From: Pseudomonas iranensis
GTDB taxonomy: Bacteria > Pseudomonadota > Gammaproteobacteria > Pseudomonadales > Pseudomonadaceae
Length of the DNA stretch: 64,000 bases
Assembly (NCBI RefSeq): GCF_014268585.2
Contig: NZ_CP077092.1
Location: forward strand, 2,108,001 to 2,172,000
Reading direction: 5' to 3'
Within the stretch, counting starts at the first letter, position 1, and every line of letters begins with the position of its first letter. Positions 25,589 through 34,746 of this stretch are shown one piece after another. Under the pieces are notes generated by a model. The model was given only the letters and a program-made list of their open reading frames with translations, was not told the DNA's origin and searched no databases. The translations under genes and the position numbers were made by a program.

Positions 25589-25752
25589 CAGGGCGGCTTC
25601 CTACAGGTCAATGGCGCTCGGGCGCTCTATAGGGGGCCGATGGTAACAAAAAGCTGCCGCGCCCGGGGCGTCCTCTGCGTTGCGCGCCTCGGGTGCAAAC
25701 GCTAGAGTTCGGCCTCGCTCGACTCAATAATCACTACAAACGGGAGTGTCTT

Positions 25753-26370
25753 GTGGAAATTGCTTGCCTGGATCTTGAAGGGGTACTGGTACCGGAAATC
25801 TGGATCGCCTTCGCCGAAAAAACCGGAATCGACTCCCTCAAGGCCACCACCCGGGACATTCCCGATTACGACGTATTGATGAAGCAGCGTTTGCGCATCC
25901 TCGATGAGCACGGCCTCAAGCTCTCGGACATTCAGGAAGTCATCGCCACACTGAAACCGCTGGATGGCGCGGTGGAGTTCGTCAACTGGCTGCGCGAGCG
26001 CTTTCAGGTGGTGATTCTCTCGGACACTTTTTATGAATTCTCGCAGCCGCTGATGCGCCAGCTGGGCTTCCCGACCTTGCTCTGCCATCGCTTGATCACT
26101 GACGAAAACGGTCGGGTGACGGGCTATCAACTGCGCCAGAAAGATCCCAAGCGTCAGTCGGTGCTGGCGTTCAAGAGCCTGTACTACCGGGTAATCGCGG
26201 CGGGGGATTCATACAACGACACGACCATGCTCGGCGAGGCGGACGCAGGGATTCTGTTCCATGCGCCGGACAACGTGATTCGCGAGTTTCCGCAGTTTCC
26301 GGCGGTGCATACCTTTGAAGAGCTGAAACAGGAATTTCTCAAGGCCTCTAATAGAGAGTTGAGTTTGTAG
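25753..26370 (+). CDS. thrH: Phosphoserine / homoserine phosphotransferase ThrH
   Basis: This 205-residue HAD-family protein begins with CLDLEGVLVPEIW, where the nucleophile motif is DLEGV, characteristic of ThrH, rather than DxDGT. LSDTFYEF supplies motif II and AAGDSYNDTTML motif IV. ThrH can dephosphorylate phosphoserine or pass the phosphate to homoserine, linking serine and threonine synthesis. The GTG at 25753 is chosen because GGGAG sits 7 bases upstream and the family starts with M/V-EIACLDLEG. Upstream codons are not conserved in character. Confidence 0.93.
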   Translation: MEIACLDLEGVLVPEIWIAFAEKTGIDSLKATTRDIPDYDVLMKQRLRILDEHGLKLSDIQEVIATLKPLDGAVEFVNWLRERFQVVILSDTFYEFSQPLMRQLGFPTLLCHRLITDENGRVTGYQLRQKDPKRQSVLAFKSLYYRVIAAGDSYNDTTMLGEADAGILFHAPDNVIREFPQFPAVHTFEELKQEFLKASNRELSL

Positions 26371-26385
26371 TCTGGAAGGACGTCT

Positions 26386-26408
26386 TCGCGAGCAGGCTCG
26401 CTCCCACA
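26386..26408 (-). repeat. Single REP element
   Basis: One REP palindrome of the GTGGGAGCGAGC family, in reverse orientation, lies just after thrH. Confidence 0.85.
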
Positions 26409-26412
26409 TGAT

Positions 26413-26524
26413 GATCGTTCCCACGCTCCGCGTGGGAATGCCTCAACGGACGCTCCGCGTTCGGCTTTGGATGGGACGCGGAGCGTCCCGGGCTGCATTC
26501 CCACGCAGGAGCGTGGGAACGATC
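26413..26524. repeat. GTTCCCACGCTC-type palindromic repeat
   Basis: Outer arms at 26413-26441 and 26495-26524 (GATCGTTCCCACGC and its complement) and inner arms GACGCTCCGCGT / GACGCGGAGCGTC make a large imperfect hairpin. It is distinct from the REP family beside it. Confidence 0.85.
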
Positions 26525-26549
26525 GGTGTGGGAGGCTGCTCGCGATGCT

Positions 26550-27893
26550 TCAGAGGTTTTGCAGGGTATCGAGCAGGATCCGCACTTTGGTCATCGACTC
26601 CTGATACTCCGCCTGCCAGTCCGAATCGGCGACGATCCCGCCGCCGCCCCAGCAGCACACCTGACCATCCTTGACCAGCAGACTGCGAATGGCGATGGAG
26701 CTGTCCATCTCGCCGCGCACGTCCAGATACAGCAACGAGCCGCAATACAGACCGCGCCGGGTCGGCTCCAGCTCGTCGATGATCTGCATCGCCCGAATCT
26801 TTGGTGCGCCGGTGATCGAGCCGCCGGGGAAGCTGCCAGCGATCAGGTCCAGCGCATCACGATCCGCCGCCAGTTCACCGGTCACGCTGCTGACCAGGTG
26901 ATGCACGTTCGGATAGCTCTCCAGACTGAACAACTCCGGCACCCGCACCGAGCCGATGCGGCAGGTGCGCCCGAGATCGTTGCGCAGCAGGTCGACGATC
27001 ATCAGGTTTTCCGCGCGATCCTTGGGGCTGGCCAGCAGTTCGGCGGCGTTGGCCGCGTCCTCGGCTGGGGTGACGCCACGGGGGCGAGTGCCCTTGATCG
27101 GACGGGTTTCGACTTGGCGCTGGCTGACTCTGACGAAACGTTCCGGTGACAGGCTCAGCACTGCGCCGCCGTCGGGCAGGCTCTGGAACCCGGAGAACGG
27201 CGTCGGGCAGGCCTGACGCAAAGCGCAGTAAGCCAGCCACGGATCGCCCTCGCATTCAGCACGAAAGCGTTGCGCGAAGTTGACCTGATAGCAGTCGCCA
27301 GCCTGGATGTAGTCCTGAATGCGTACGAACGCCTGATGGTAATCGTCGGCCGAGAGGTCAGCGGCCATCGCGGCGTTCAGTTTGAATGGCGCCAGCGCGT
27401 CAACTTGAGGCTGAGTGAACAGCGCGACCAGTCGCTGCCGTTCACTGTCGACAAGCGATGGATGAAAGACCAATTGGCTGGTTTGCCCGTGGTGATCACT
27501 GATCAGCGCCCAGTCGTACAGGCCAAAACGCGCATCGGGCAGTTGCAGGTCATCCAGTGCCTGACTCGGCAGGTTTTCCAGATGCCGGCCGAAGTCGTAG
27601 CTCAAATAGCCGATCAATCCGCCGGCAAACGGCAATCCATACCCGGCAGGCAACTGCGCTTCGCCCAAGCGGCTGAGGTGGTCACGCAGGCGCTGCAGAA
27701 AGTGCGCACCGCTTTCCTCCGGCAACACCGCCAGTTGTTCCAGCGGCCAGGCGCTGAGCAAGTCATAACGGCCGCGTTCGGCGCTCGGCCGGCCGCTGTC
27801 GAGCAGTACGGCGCCGGGGGCATTGCGGATGGCCGCGAAGTAGTCGGCGGGATTGGCACGGTAGGGCAGTGGGTGTACGGAGCAGGTCAGCAT
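26550..27893 (-). CDS. pabB: Aminodeoxychorismate synthase component I
   Basis: This 447-residue chorismate-binding enzyme has ETRPIKGTRPRG (containing the PIKGT motif), ENLMIVDLLRNDLGR, GSITGAPK and the closing WCGGGGIVADS-like segment (CCWGGGGIVADSDWQAEYQES). These are characteristic of PabB, which aminates chorismate for folate synthesis with PabA glutaminase. The start is ATG 27893 (MLTCSVHPLPY). The longer reading upstream has no ribosome site. A TrpE identity is less likely because the motif is PIKGT and the length is short. It is a single gene between repeat elements. Confidence 0.92.
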   Translation of the reverse strand: MLTCSVHPLPYRANPADYFAAIRNAPGAVLLDSGRPSAERGRYDLLSAWPLEQLAVLPEESGAHFLQRLRDHLSRLGEAQLPAGYGLPFAGGLIGYLSYDFGRHLENLPSQALDDLQLPDARFGLYDWALISDHHGQTSQLVFHPSLVDSERQRLVALFTQPQVDALAPFKLNAAMAADLSADDYHQAFVRIQDYIQAGDCYQVNFAQRFRAECEGDPWLAYCALRQACPTPFSGFQSLPDGGAVLSLSPERFVRVSQRQVETRPIKGTRPRGVTPAEDAANAAELLASPKDRAENLMIVDLLRNDLGRTCRIGSVRVPELFSLESYPNVHHLVSSVTGELAADRDALDLIAGSFPGGSITGAPKIRAMQIIDELEPTRRGLYCGSLLYLDVRGEMDSSIAIRSLLVKDGQVCCWGGGGIVADSDWQAEYQESMTKVRILLDTLQNL

Positions 27894-27969
27894 GGGCGGG
27901 GCAGATCGGCCGTTGAGGCGGGGTGGGGATTGTAGTCCTCTGCGCTGCCAGATCAAAGTCAAAAGCCTA

Positions 27970-28189
27970 CCCCCTCACCCCAGCCCTCTCCCCCAAGGGG
28001 GCGAGGGGGAAAGGGAGCCGATCTTCATGCTTTTGCAAGATCCGAGTTCCGCTCGTTATTTCGGGATAGGGAGCCGATTTTCATGCATTTCAAGGCCTGA
28101 GTTCGACCAGGTATTTCAGGTCGGCGTAGCTCTGGCATCCAACACGGTCAGTCCCCTCTCCCTCTGGGAGAGGGCTAGGGTGAGGGGCT
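27970..28189. repeat. MITE-like element with CCCTCACC(C/CT)AGCCCTCTCCC ends, copy A
   Basis: Terminal inverted repeats (27970-27992 and 28152-28189) flank about 150 bases of diverged interior that includes TCAGGTCGGCG near the right end. It fills the pabB / ATP-grasp gap. Copies B and C are at 38.6 and 59.5 kb. Confidence 0.8.
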
Positions 28190-28198
28190 TTTCAGCTT

Positions 28199-29185
28199 TT
28201 AGCCCTCAACCGCAGGAATATGCCCAAACATCTCCTGGGTAAACGCCACCCGCTCTTCTACCGATTCCTTAACGCCCCGCGCCTTCAGCTCTTCCAGCCG
28301 CGCTTCAACCGCGTGAGTGCGCAAGGTCAGGCCGCAATCGTTGGCGATCTGAATGTTCAGCCCCGGCCGCGCATTCAGTTCGAGAATCAACGGACCCTTT
28401 TCCTGATCGAGCACCATGTCCACGCCGATATAACCCAGCCCGCACAGCTCATAGCAGCCGGCGGCGAGTTTCATGAAACCGTCCCAATAGGGCAGTTGCA
28501 CGCCGTCCACCGCGTTGGTGGTGTCGGGGTGTTTGGTGATGATGTTGTTCAGCCAAGTGCCGCGCAGCGTAAGGCCGGTCGCCAGATCGACGCCAACGCC
28601 AATGGCGCCCTGGTGCAGGTTGGCCTTGCCGCCTGACTGACGGGTCGGCAGACGCAACATTGCCATCACCGGGTAACCCATCAGCACGATGATGCGGATG
28701 TCCGGCACGCCTTCGTAGCTGATGCTTTTGAAGATCTGGTCCGGGGTTACGCGGTATTCGATCAGCGCGCGGTCGCGGTGGCCGCCCAGCGAGTACAGGC
28801 CGGTGAGGATGCTGGAGATGTGATGCTCCAACTCTTCGTGGGCGAGGATCTTGCCCGACACCGTGCGATAACGGCCTTCGAAGCGGTCGGCGATGACGAT
28901 GATGCCATCGCCACCCGCGCCCTGCGCCGGTTTGATCACGAAGTCGCTGCGCCCGCCGATGATCTCGTCGAGCTTGTCGATTTCCTTCTCGGTGGAGATC
29001 ACCCCGTACAGCTCCGGCACGTGAATGCCGGCGGCGATGGCGCGTTCCTTGGTGAGGATCTTGTCATCGACGATCGGGTACAGGCTGCGCTTGTTGTACT
29101 TGAGCACGTAGTCCGCGTTGCGGCGGTTGATACCCATGATGCCGCGCGCCTCGAGGGCCTTCCAGGTCTTCCAGAAACCGAACAT
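28199..29185 (-). CDS. Alpha-L-glutamate ligase-like ATP-grasp protein
   Basis: This 328-residue RimK-related ATP-grasp enzyme has the ATP-binding loop FVIKPAQGAGGDGIIVI and the metal-binding GPLILELNARPGLNIQIAN. It probably forms a peptide-like bond on an amino-acid or protein substrate in the cytoplasm. Its ATG overlaps the stop of the membrane transglutaminase-like gene by one base (TGATG), so the two are coupled. The third gene, a retropepsin-like protease, completes a conserved Pseudomonas cluster. The substrate is unknown, and no RimK-type ribosomal target is implied by the context. Confidence 0.8.
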   Translation of the reverse strand: MFGFWKTWKALEARGIMGINRRNADYVLKYNKRSLYPIVDDKILTKERAIAAGIHVPELYGVISTEKEIDKLDEIIGGRSDFVIKPAQGAGGDGIIVIADRFEGRYRTVSGKILAHEELEHHISSILTGLYSLGGHRDRALIEYRVTPDQIFKSISYEGVPDIRIIVLMGYPVMAMLRLPTRQSGGKANLHQGAIGVGVDLATGLTLRGTWLNNIITKHPDTTNAVDGVQLPYWDGFMKLAAGCYELCGLGYIGVDMVLDQEKGPLILELNARPGLNIQIANDCGLTLRTHAVEARLEELKARGVKESVEERVAFTQEMFGHIPAVEG

Positions 29186-30720
29186 CAGGCGTCAGCCTTC
29201 TTCAGGAAGGCCTTGAAACGCACCAGTTCGGTCAGGCGGTAGCCGCGATAGCGACCCATCGCCAGCATGAATCCGACCAGAATCAGCAGGATCGCCGGGA
29301 AGGTAAACACGAAGTACACCAGCTCTGGCACGGTCATGATCAGGTGCGCCAGGGAGGCGGCGAACAGCGTGCCGATCGCGACTTTCAGCGCATGGTTGGC
29401 GCCGCGTTCTTCCCAGGTGATCGACAGGCGTTCGATGGTCATGGTCAGAATCACCATCGGGAACAGCGCCACCGACAAGCCACGCTCAAGGCCGAGCTTG
29501 TGGCTGAACAGACTGATCGCCGCAATCAGCACCACCACGAACGTCAGCACCACCGACAGGCGCGGCAGCATTTGCAGCTTCAGATGTTCGAGATACGAGC
29601 GCAGCGACAGGCCCAGCGCGGTGATGACAGTGAACAGCAGAATGCCGAAGCCCAGCTGCGTTTCGCGGAAGGCGAGGGCGATCAGCACCGGGGTGAATGT
29701 GCCCAGGGTCTGTAGGCCGACGAGGTTGCGCAGGATCAGGATCACCAATACGCCGATCGGGATCATTACCATGATCATGAAGGTCTGCTGGGTCTGCAGC
29801 GGCAGGCCGTACAGCGAGTAATCGAGGAAGTTGGCGTCAGTGTTTTCGTCGGTCAGCTTGGCCAGACGAATCGCGTTCATCTCGCTGTTGTTCAGGCTGA
29901 AGGTCACGTTGGCTTTCTTGCCGCCGTCGACGGTGATCAGGTTTTCGTCACCGGTCCACCACAGCAGGCGGTCGGTTGGCAGGCCTTGCTCACCGGTTTC
30001 CGGGTTGAAGTACAGCCAGTCGTTGCCGTTGAAGCTGCGCAGCCACAGTTCGGGTGTCTGGGGCTGATCGGCGACGAGGCGGATGGTGTGGACTTTTTCT
30101 ACCGGAACGTGGGCGATCGACAGCAGCAGTTCGACAATCTTGGCTTTGTGCGAGGTCGACGGATCGCCGGCCAGCAGCAACTTGACGTTGTCGTCGTTGA
30201 CATTGTTGACGCGCTTGATCGCCTCGCCAATAAAGGTTTCGACGTCGGCCGAGTGTTGGCGGATCGGCGCGAGCAGGGCTTCGGCGGCGATTTTTTCCGG
30301 GCCTTCGATGACCATGCTGTCACGGAAGGTCGGGCCTTTGACCTTGGATTTTTCCGCGGTGTAGCGCTTGGTCAGCACCAGACGGTAATACAGCGTCTGG
30401 TTGCCCTTGGCGCGACGGGCCGACCAAGTCACCTTGCGGTTGCCGTCGATGCGGTTGACCGCGACGCCGTAGTTATTGGAGATGAAGCTTTCGTTGAGGC
30501 TCACATAATCGCGGCTCAGCGGCGGCACGAACATCTGGATCTTCACCGGGTCCTTGGTGCTGGCGACGAACTCGACCTTGGCGTCGATGTTCCACAGGTC
30601 GTCGGTGGCGTCTTCGGTCACCGGGATGCCGAGCACGAAAATCTGATAGGCCGTAACCGAAACGCCCAGCAGCACCAGCACGGCGATCAGGATTTTCAGG
30701 TGGAAGGTTAGAGAACGCAT
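29185..30720 (-). CDS. Membrane protein with degenerate transglutaminase domain and about seven C-terminal helices
   Basis: This 511-residue protein has one N-terminal helix, a periplasmic region of about 270 residues and a cluster of membrane helices from about residue 315 on (MIMVMIPIGVLVILIL through ILLILVGFMLAMG). The periplasmic region has a transglutaminase-like fold (GDPSTSHKAKIVELLLSIAHVPVEK, then TPELWLRSFNGNDWLYFNPETG). The usual HAW histidine is replaced in ELWLRSF and the FDP aspartate by FNP, so it should be inactive. It lies between the protease and ligase genes in one operon and may act as the membrane platform or ligand sensor. Function is inferred only. Confidence 0.8.
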   Translation of the reverse strand: MRSLTFHLKILIAVLVLLGVSVTAYQIFVLGIPVTEDATDDLWNIDAKVEFVASTKDPVKIQMFVPPLSRDYVSLNESFISNNYGVAVNRIDGNRKVTWSARRAKGNQTLYYRLVLTKRYTAEKSKVKGPTFRDSMVIEGPEKIAAEALLAPIRQHSADVETFIGEAIKRVNNVNDDNVKLLLAGDPSTSHKAKIVELLLSIAHVPVEKVHTIRLVADQPQTPELWLRSFNGNDWLYFNPETGEQGLPTDRLLWWTGDENLITVDGGKKANVTFSLNNSEMNAIRLAKLTDENTDANFLDYSLYGLPLQTQQTFMIMVMIPIGVLVILILRNLVGLQTLGTFTPVLIALAFRETQLGFGILLFTVITALGLSLRSYLEHLKLQMLPRLSVVLTFVVVLIAAISLFSHKLGLERGLSVALFPMVILTMTIERLSITWEERGANHALKVAIGTLFAASLAHLIMTVPELVYFVFTFPAILLILVGFMLAMGRYRGYRLTELVRFKAFLKKADA

Positions 30721-30725
30721 GGAAA

Positions 30726-31262
30726 TTACTCGGCGGTATGAGCGGCGATGGTGCAGGCAGGTTTGCCGGCAGCGTATTTAAGACTGGGGTCGACCAGCGC
30801 GTCGAAGCGTTTCAGCGCCTCGGAGCCGATCAAAAGCGGGTATTGGAACGCACTTCGGTCGGTGAGGTTCACTTCGATGCTGCGCATTGCCGAACCCATG
30901 CAGATATCCAGCTCGATCACCGGACGGGCGGTGTACTGCTTGCCTTCTTCCGGATCGTAGTCGCCGGCGCGGCGCTTGATCTTGCTGACGCGAGCCAGCG
31001 GCCGTTCGATGGGGTGCGAATGCGCGGTGTCGATCGCCAGGTAGAAACGTACCCAGGATTCACCGTTGCGTTTGAAGCGTTTGATGTCGCGGGCGCTCAG
31101 CGAGGCGGTTTTCGCCCCGGTATCGAGTTTGGCCGCGACTTCGAGATTGATGCCGTCAAGCGAAGCGTATTCGTTGAGGCCGTACACGGTTTTTTCCCCC
31201 GCGGCGGCGAGGCCGGGCAGGCAAAACAGAGCAAAAAAGGTGGGGAAAGGCTTGAGTCTCAT
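30726..31262 (-). CDS. Retropepsin-like periplasmic ATP-dependent-zinc-protease family protein
   Basis: This 178-residue protein has a signal peptide (LKPFPTFFALFCLPGLAAA) and a single retropepsin active-site motif AAKLDTGAKTASLSA near residue 50. It is therefore probably a dimeric aspartyl protease of the RimB type, though databases label the family an ATP-dependent zinc protease. The start is ATG 31262 with AGGA 6 bases away. The longer reading upstream lacks a signal at its end. It is the first gene of a three-gene unit and the membrane gene follows in 5 bases. The substrate is unknown. Confidence 0.82.
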   Translation of the reverse strand: MRLKPFPTFFALFCLPGLAAAGEKTVYGLNEYASLDGINLEVAAKLDTGAKTASLSARDIKRFKRNGESWVRFYLAIDTAHSHPIERPLARVSKIKRRAGDYDPEEGKQYTARPVIELDICMGSAMRSIEVNLTDRSAFQYPLLIGSEALKRFDALVDPSLKYAAGKPACTIAAHTAE

Positions 31263-31454
31263 AAATCCTGGTGCGCAGCGTTCCGTTATCGGTTCAGGTG
31301 CCCGCACAACCGTGCGCAAGCCCCCGCGTGTGCCTGGCAGCTTTTTATGGCAAGCCGTACAAAGACCCGCAAATGCGGGCGGCATTCTAGCACGGTGGTT
31401 TTATGGCGCCAGCGCTTGCGCCGACCCATAGGCGTTGAGCAATTATCCTTGTGG

Positions 31455-31545
31455 CAGCCCCTATGGGAGCGAGCTTGCTCGCGAAGGCGGCGTGCCATTC
31501 GAAGCCACGTTGACTGACATTCCGCTTTCGCGAGCAAGCTCGCTC
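31455..31545. repeat. REPIN: inverted REP pair
   Basis: Forward REP at about 31463-31486 and reverse REP at about 31527-31545 are joined by 40 bases, between the protease gene and the prp regulator. Confidence 0.88.
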
Positions 31546-31586
31546 CCCTACTGGCTGAGTGCCCCGTAGATTGCGGTTATTAGACG

Positions 31587-31598
31587 ATTGTCGACAAT
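31587..31598 (+). promoter_or_regulatory. Probable prp GntR operator 1
   Basis: ATTGTCGACAAT is a perfect 12-bp palindrome of the GntR GT-AC type, 75 bases upstream of the regulator start. Confidence 0.55.
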
Positions 31599-31660
31599 AC
31601 CTATTTATCCTTTGACTCATCGGGCCAGATTGGCTAGTTTTTGCCGCATTGGATTTAAAG

Positions 31661-31672
31661 GTGTCGACAATC
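31661..31672 (+). promoter_or_regulatory. Probable prp GntR operator 2
   Basis: GTGTCGACAATC repeats the TGTCGACA core of operator 1 and abuts the regulator ATG. A repressor bound here would block transcription or initiation of its own operon. Confidence 0.5.
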
Positions 31673-32398
31673 ATGCTGGATCAACTCGATCCCCCGGTCA
31701 TCAGCGGCGACGATTCCGAGACGCTGTCGGAAAACGTCTTCCGGCGCATTCAGGCGGCTATCGTCAAAGGCGAAATCGCCCCGGGCAGCAAGATCTCCGA
31801 ACCGGAGCTGGCGCGCACCTATGGCATCAGTCGGGGTCCGCTGCGTGAGGCGATCCATCGTCTGGAAGGCCAGCGCCTGCTGGTGCGCGTGCCGCACGTC
31901 GGTGCGCGGGTGGTCTCGCTCAGCCATGCCGAATTGATTGAACTCTATGAAATCCGTGAATCCCTCGAAGGCATGGCCTGCCGCCTCGCCGCCGAGCGCA
32001 TGAGCGTTGAGGAAATCGACGAACTGCGCCGGGTTCTGGAAACCCACGAGCGCGATGCGGCGTTTCAGGCCGGCGTCGGTTACTACCAGCAGGAAGGCGA
32101 CTTCGACTTTCATTACCGGATCATCCAGGGCAGCGGCAATCGCACGCTGACGCAGATGCTCTGCGGCGAGCTGTATCAACTGGTGCGCATGTACCGCATC
32201 CAGTTTTCCACCACGCCGAACCGCCCGCACCAGGCCTTCGCCGAACACCACCGCATTCTCGATGCCATCGCCGACCGTGACGGCGAGCTCGCGGAATTGT
32301 TGATGCGCCGCCACATCGGCGCCTCTAAACGCAACATCGCCCGTCACTACGAGGACGGCGCCCACAACAAGACAGCCACTGAACGAGGTGATGCATGA
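31673..32398 (+). CDS. prpR: GntR-family regulator of the 2-methylcitrate operon
   Basis: This 241-residue FadR-subfamily GntR protein has a winged helix ([43 protein letters not shown], about 35-80) and a C-terminal FCD effector domain with metal-ligand-like D/H residues. The start is ATG 31673 ([10 protein letters not shown]). The TTG 24 bases upstream lies inside the operator. It overlaps prpB by four bases (ATGA). By position it represses prp genes and is relieved by a methylcitrate-cycle intermediate. This is unlike the sigma-54 activator PrpR of enteric bacteria, so the symbol is used for context only. Confidence 0.85.
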   Translation: MLDQLDPPVISGDDSETLSENVFRRIQAAIVKGEIAPGSKISEPELARTYGISRGPLREAIHRLEGQRLLVRVPHVGARVVSLSHAELIELYEIRESLEGMACRLAAERMSVEEIDELRRVLETHERDAAFQAGVGYYQQEGDFDFHYRIIQGSGNRTLTQMLCGELYQLVRMYRIQFSTTPNRPHQAFAEHHRILDAIADRDGELAELLMRRHIGASKRNIARHYEDGAHNKTATERGDA

Positions 32399-33288
32399 CT
32401 TCCAACCTGAACACGCCGGGCCAGCGCTTCCGCGATGCGGTCGCCAGCGAGCATCCTTTGCAAGTGGTCGGCGCGATCAACGCCAACCACGCGCTGCTGG
32501 CCAAGCGCGCCGGTTTCAAGGCGATCTACCTGTCCGGCGGCGGCGTGGCCGCAGGCTCGCTTGGCGTGCCGGATCTGGGCATCACCGGGCTGGATGATGT
32601 GCTGACCGACGTGCGCCGTATCACCGACGTTTGCGACCTGCCGCTGCTGGTGGATGTCGACACCGGTTTTGGCTCGTCGGCCTTCAACGTGGCGCGTACG
32701 GTCAAGTCGATGATCAAGTTCGGCGCGGCGGCGATTCACATTGAGGACCAAGTCGGCGCCAAGCGCTGCGGCCATCGCCCCAATAAAGAAATCGTCAGCC
32801 AGCAGGAAATGGTCGATCGTATCAAAGCCGCCGTCGATGCCCGTACCGATGACAGCTTCGTGATCATGGCGCGTACCGACGCACTGGCAGTGGAAGGTCT
32901 GGAATCGGCACTCGATCGTGCGGCGGCGTGCATCGAGGCCGGCGCCGACATGATCTTCCCGGAGGCGATTACCGAACTGGACATGTACAAGCTGTTCGCC
33001 AACCGTGTGAAAGCACCGATCCTGGCCAACATCACCGAGTTCGGCGCAACGCCGCTGTACACCACCGAACAACTTGCCGGCGCCGACGTCTCGCTGGTGC
33101 TGTATCCGCTGTCGGCGTTCCGCGCGATGAACAAGGCAGCGGAAAACGTCTACACCGCGATCCGCCGCGATGGCACGCAACAGAATGTCATCGACACCAT
33201 GCAGACTCGCATGGAGCTCTACGATCGTATCGATTACCACACGTTCGAGCAGAAGCTCGATGCGTTGTTTGCACAGAAAAAAGGCTGA
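32395..33288 (+). CDS. prpB: 2-methylisocitrate lyase
   Basis: This 297-residue PEP-mutase/isocitrate-lyase-fold enzyme has the early [19 protein letters not shown] segment, DVDTGFG, and the active-site loop [11 protein letters not shown] with the catalytic cysteine. It splits 2-methylisocitrate into pyruvate and succinate, the last step of propionyl-CoA catabolism. Its ATG overlaps the regulator stop, giving translational coupling. A REPIN lies in the gap before prpC. Confidence 0.95.
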   Translation: MTSNLNTPGQRFRDAVASEHPLQVVGAINANHALLAKRAGFKAIYLSGGGVAAGSLGVPDLGITGLDDVLTDVRRITDVCDLPLLVDVDTGFGSSAFNVARTVKSMIKFGAAAIHIEDQVGAKRCGHRPNKEIVSQQEMVDRIKAAVDARTDDSFVIMARTDALAVEGLESALDRAAACIEAGADMIFPEAITELDMYKLFANRVKAPILANITEFGATPLYTTEQLAGADVSLVLYPLSAFRAMNKAAENVYTAIRRDGTQQNVIDTMQTRMELYDRIDYHTFEQKLDALFAQKKG

Positions 33289-33295
33289 ACAAAAC

Positions 33296-33385
33296 CCTGT
33301 GGGAGCGAGCCTGCTCGCGAATGGGCGCCAACGATAACGCGGTGTCCCTGATGCACTCTTCGCGAGCAGGCTCGCTCCCACAAGT
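33296..33385. repeat. REPIN between prpB and prpC
   Basis: Forward REP 33299-33321 and reverse REP at about 33359-33382 are joined by some 36 bases. It lies inside the operon, 3-40 bases from the flanking coding sequences. Confidence 0.92.
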
Positions 33386-33420
33386 TTCCCCATACAAATT
33401 CAAGAAGATTGGAGAACACA

Positions 33421-34548
33421 ATGGCCGAAGCAAAAGTACTCAGTGGCGCCGGGCTCCGTGGCCAGGTTGCCGGGCAAACCGCATTGTCCACCGTGGGCCA
33501 GGCCGGTGCCGGGCTGACCTATCGCGGCTACGACGTGCGTGAACTGGCCGCCGACGCGCAATTTGAAGAAGTCGCCTATCTGCTGCTGTACGGCGAACTG
33601 CCGACCAAAGCGCAACTGGCCGACTATCAAAGCAAACTGAGCAAGCTGCGCGACCTGCCGCAAGCTTTGAAAGAAGTGCTTGAACGCATTCCCGCCGACG
33701 CCCACCCGATGGACGTCATGCGCACCGGTTGCTCATTCCTCGGCAACATCGAACCGGAGAAAGACTTCTCCGAACAGCGCGACAAGACCGACCGTCTGCT
33801 CGCCGCGTTCCCGGCGATCATGTGCTACTGGTATCGCTTCAGCCACGACGGCAAGCGCATCGACTGCGTCAGCGACGAGCCAACCATAGGTGGCCACTTC
33901 CTGCACTTGCTGCACGGCAAGAAACCGAGTGAACTGCACGTCAAAGTGATGAACGTGTCGCTGATCCTCTACGCCGAACACGAATTCAATGCCTCGACCT
34001 TCACCGCACGGGTTTGCGCCTCGACGTTGTCGGATCTGTACTCGTGCGTGACGGCGGCGATCGGTTCGCTGCGCGGCCCGTTGCACGGCGGCGCCAACGA
34101 AGCGGCGATGGAAATGATCGAGCGCTTCGGTTCGCCGGAAGAGGCGATCAAAGGCACCCTCGGCATGCTCGAGCGCAAGGACAAGATCATGGGCTTCGGC
34201 CACGCGATCTATAAGGACAGCGACCCGCGCAACGAGGTGATCAAGGGCTGGGCGAAAAAACTCGCGGACGAGGTCGGTGACAAAGTGTTGTTCCCAGTCT
34301 CGGAAGCCATCGACAAGACCATGTGGGAGCAGAAGAAATTGTTCCCTAATGCCGACTTCTACCATGCCTCGGCGTACCACTTCATGGGCATCCCGACCAA
34401 GCTGTTCACGCCGATCTTCGTCTGCTCGCGCCTGACCGGCTGGGCCGCGCACGTGTTCGAACAACGCGCCAACAACCGCATCATCCGCCCAAGCGCCGAA
34501 TACACCGGCGTCGAACAGCGCAAGTTCGTGCCAATCGAACGTCGCTGA
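33421..34548 (+). CDS. prpC: 2-methylcitrate synthase
   Basis: This 375-residue citrate-synthase-fold enzyme has the active-site HGGANEAAM histidine segment and GFGHAIYKDSDPR with the second histidine and the aspartate environment. It condenses propionyl-CoA and oxaloacetate to 2-methylcitrate and opens the methylcitrate cycle. The start is ATG 33421 with GGAG 6 bases upstream. The preceding MENT codons are not used because the ribosome site lies within them. The length matches PrpC rather than the longer GltA. Confidence 0.93.
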   Translation: MAEAKVLSGAGLRGQVAGQTALSTVGQAGAGLTYRGYDVRELAADAQFEEVAYLLLYGELPTKAQLADYQSKLSKLRDLPQALKEVLERIPADAHPMDVMRTGCSFLGNIEPEKDFSEQRDKTDRLLAAFPAIMCYWYRFSHDGKRIDCVSDEPTIGGHFLHLLHGKKPSELHVKVMNVSLILYAEHEFNASTFTARVCASTLSDLYSCVTAAIGSLRGPLHGGANEAAMEMIERFGSPEEAIKGTLGMLERKDKIMGFGHAIYKDSDPRNEVIKGWAKKLADEVGDKVLFPVSEAIDKTMWEQKKLFPNADFYHASAYHFMGIPTKLFTPIFVCSRLTGWAAHVFEQRANNRIIRPSAEYTGVEQRKFVPIERR

Positions 34549-34585
34549 ATGGTGAGCTGACCCGGAACCAGAGAGCCCCGCTAGA

Positions 34586-34683
34586 CCCTGTGGGAGCGAG
34601 CCTGCTCGCGAAGACGGACTGGCATCCACCAAGGATGTCGACTGATCTACCGCTTTCGCGAGCAGGCTCGCTCCCACAGTGGA
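34586..34683. repeat. REPIN between prpC and acnD
   Basis: Forward REP 34590-34613 and reverse REP 34654-34679 with a 40-base spacer lie inside the operon. Confidence 0.92.
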
Positions 34684-34746
34684 CGGTGTGCAACTCAGGT
34701 GTCTGGCCTCACCCTTTGCAACCACCGTGACCCGAGTCCTGACCCG

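Noticed and set aside
30738..31517. Plus-strand ORF of 259 codons opposite the retropepsin gene
   Set aside because: No ribosome site, and the minus-strand frame has a signal peptide and an active-site motif.
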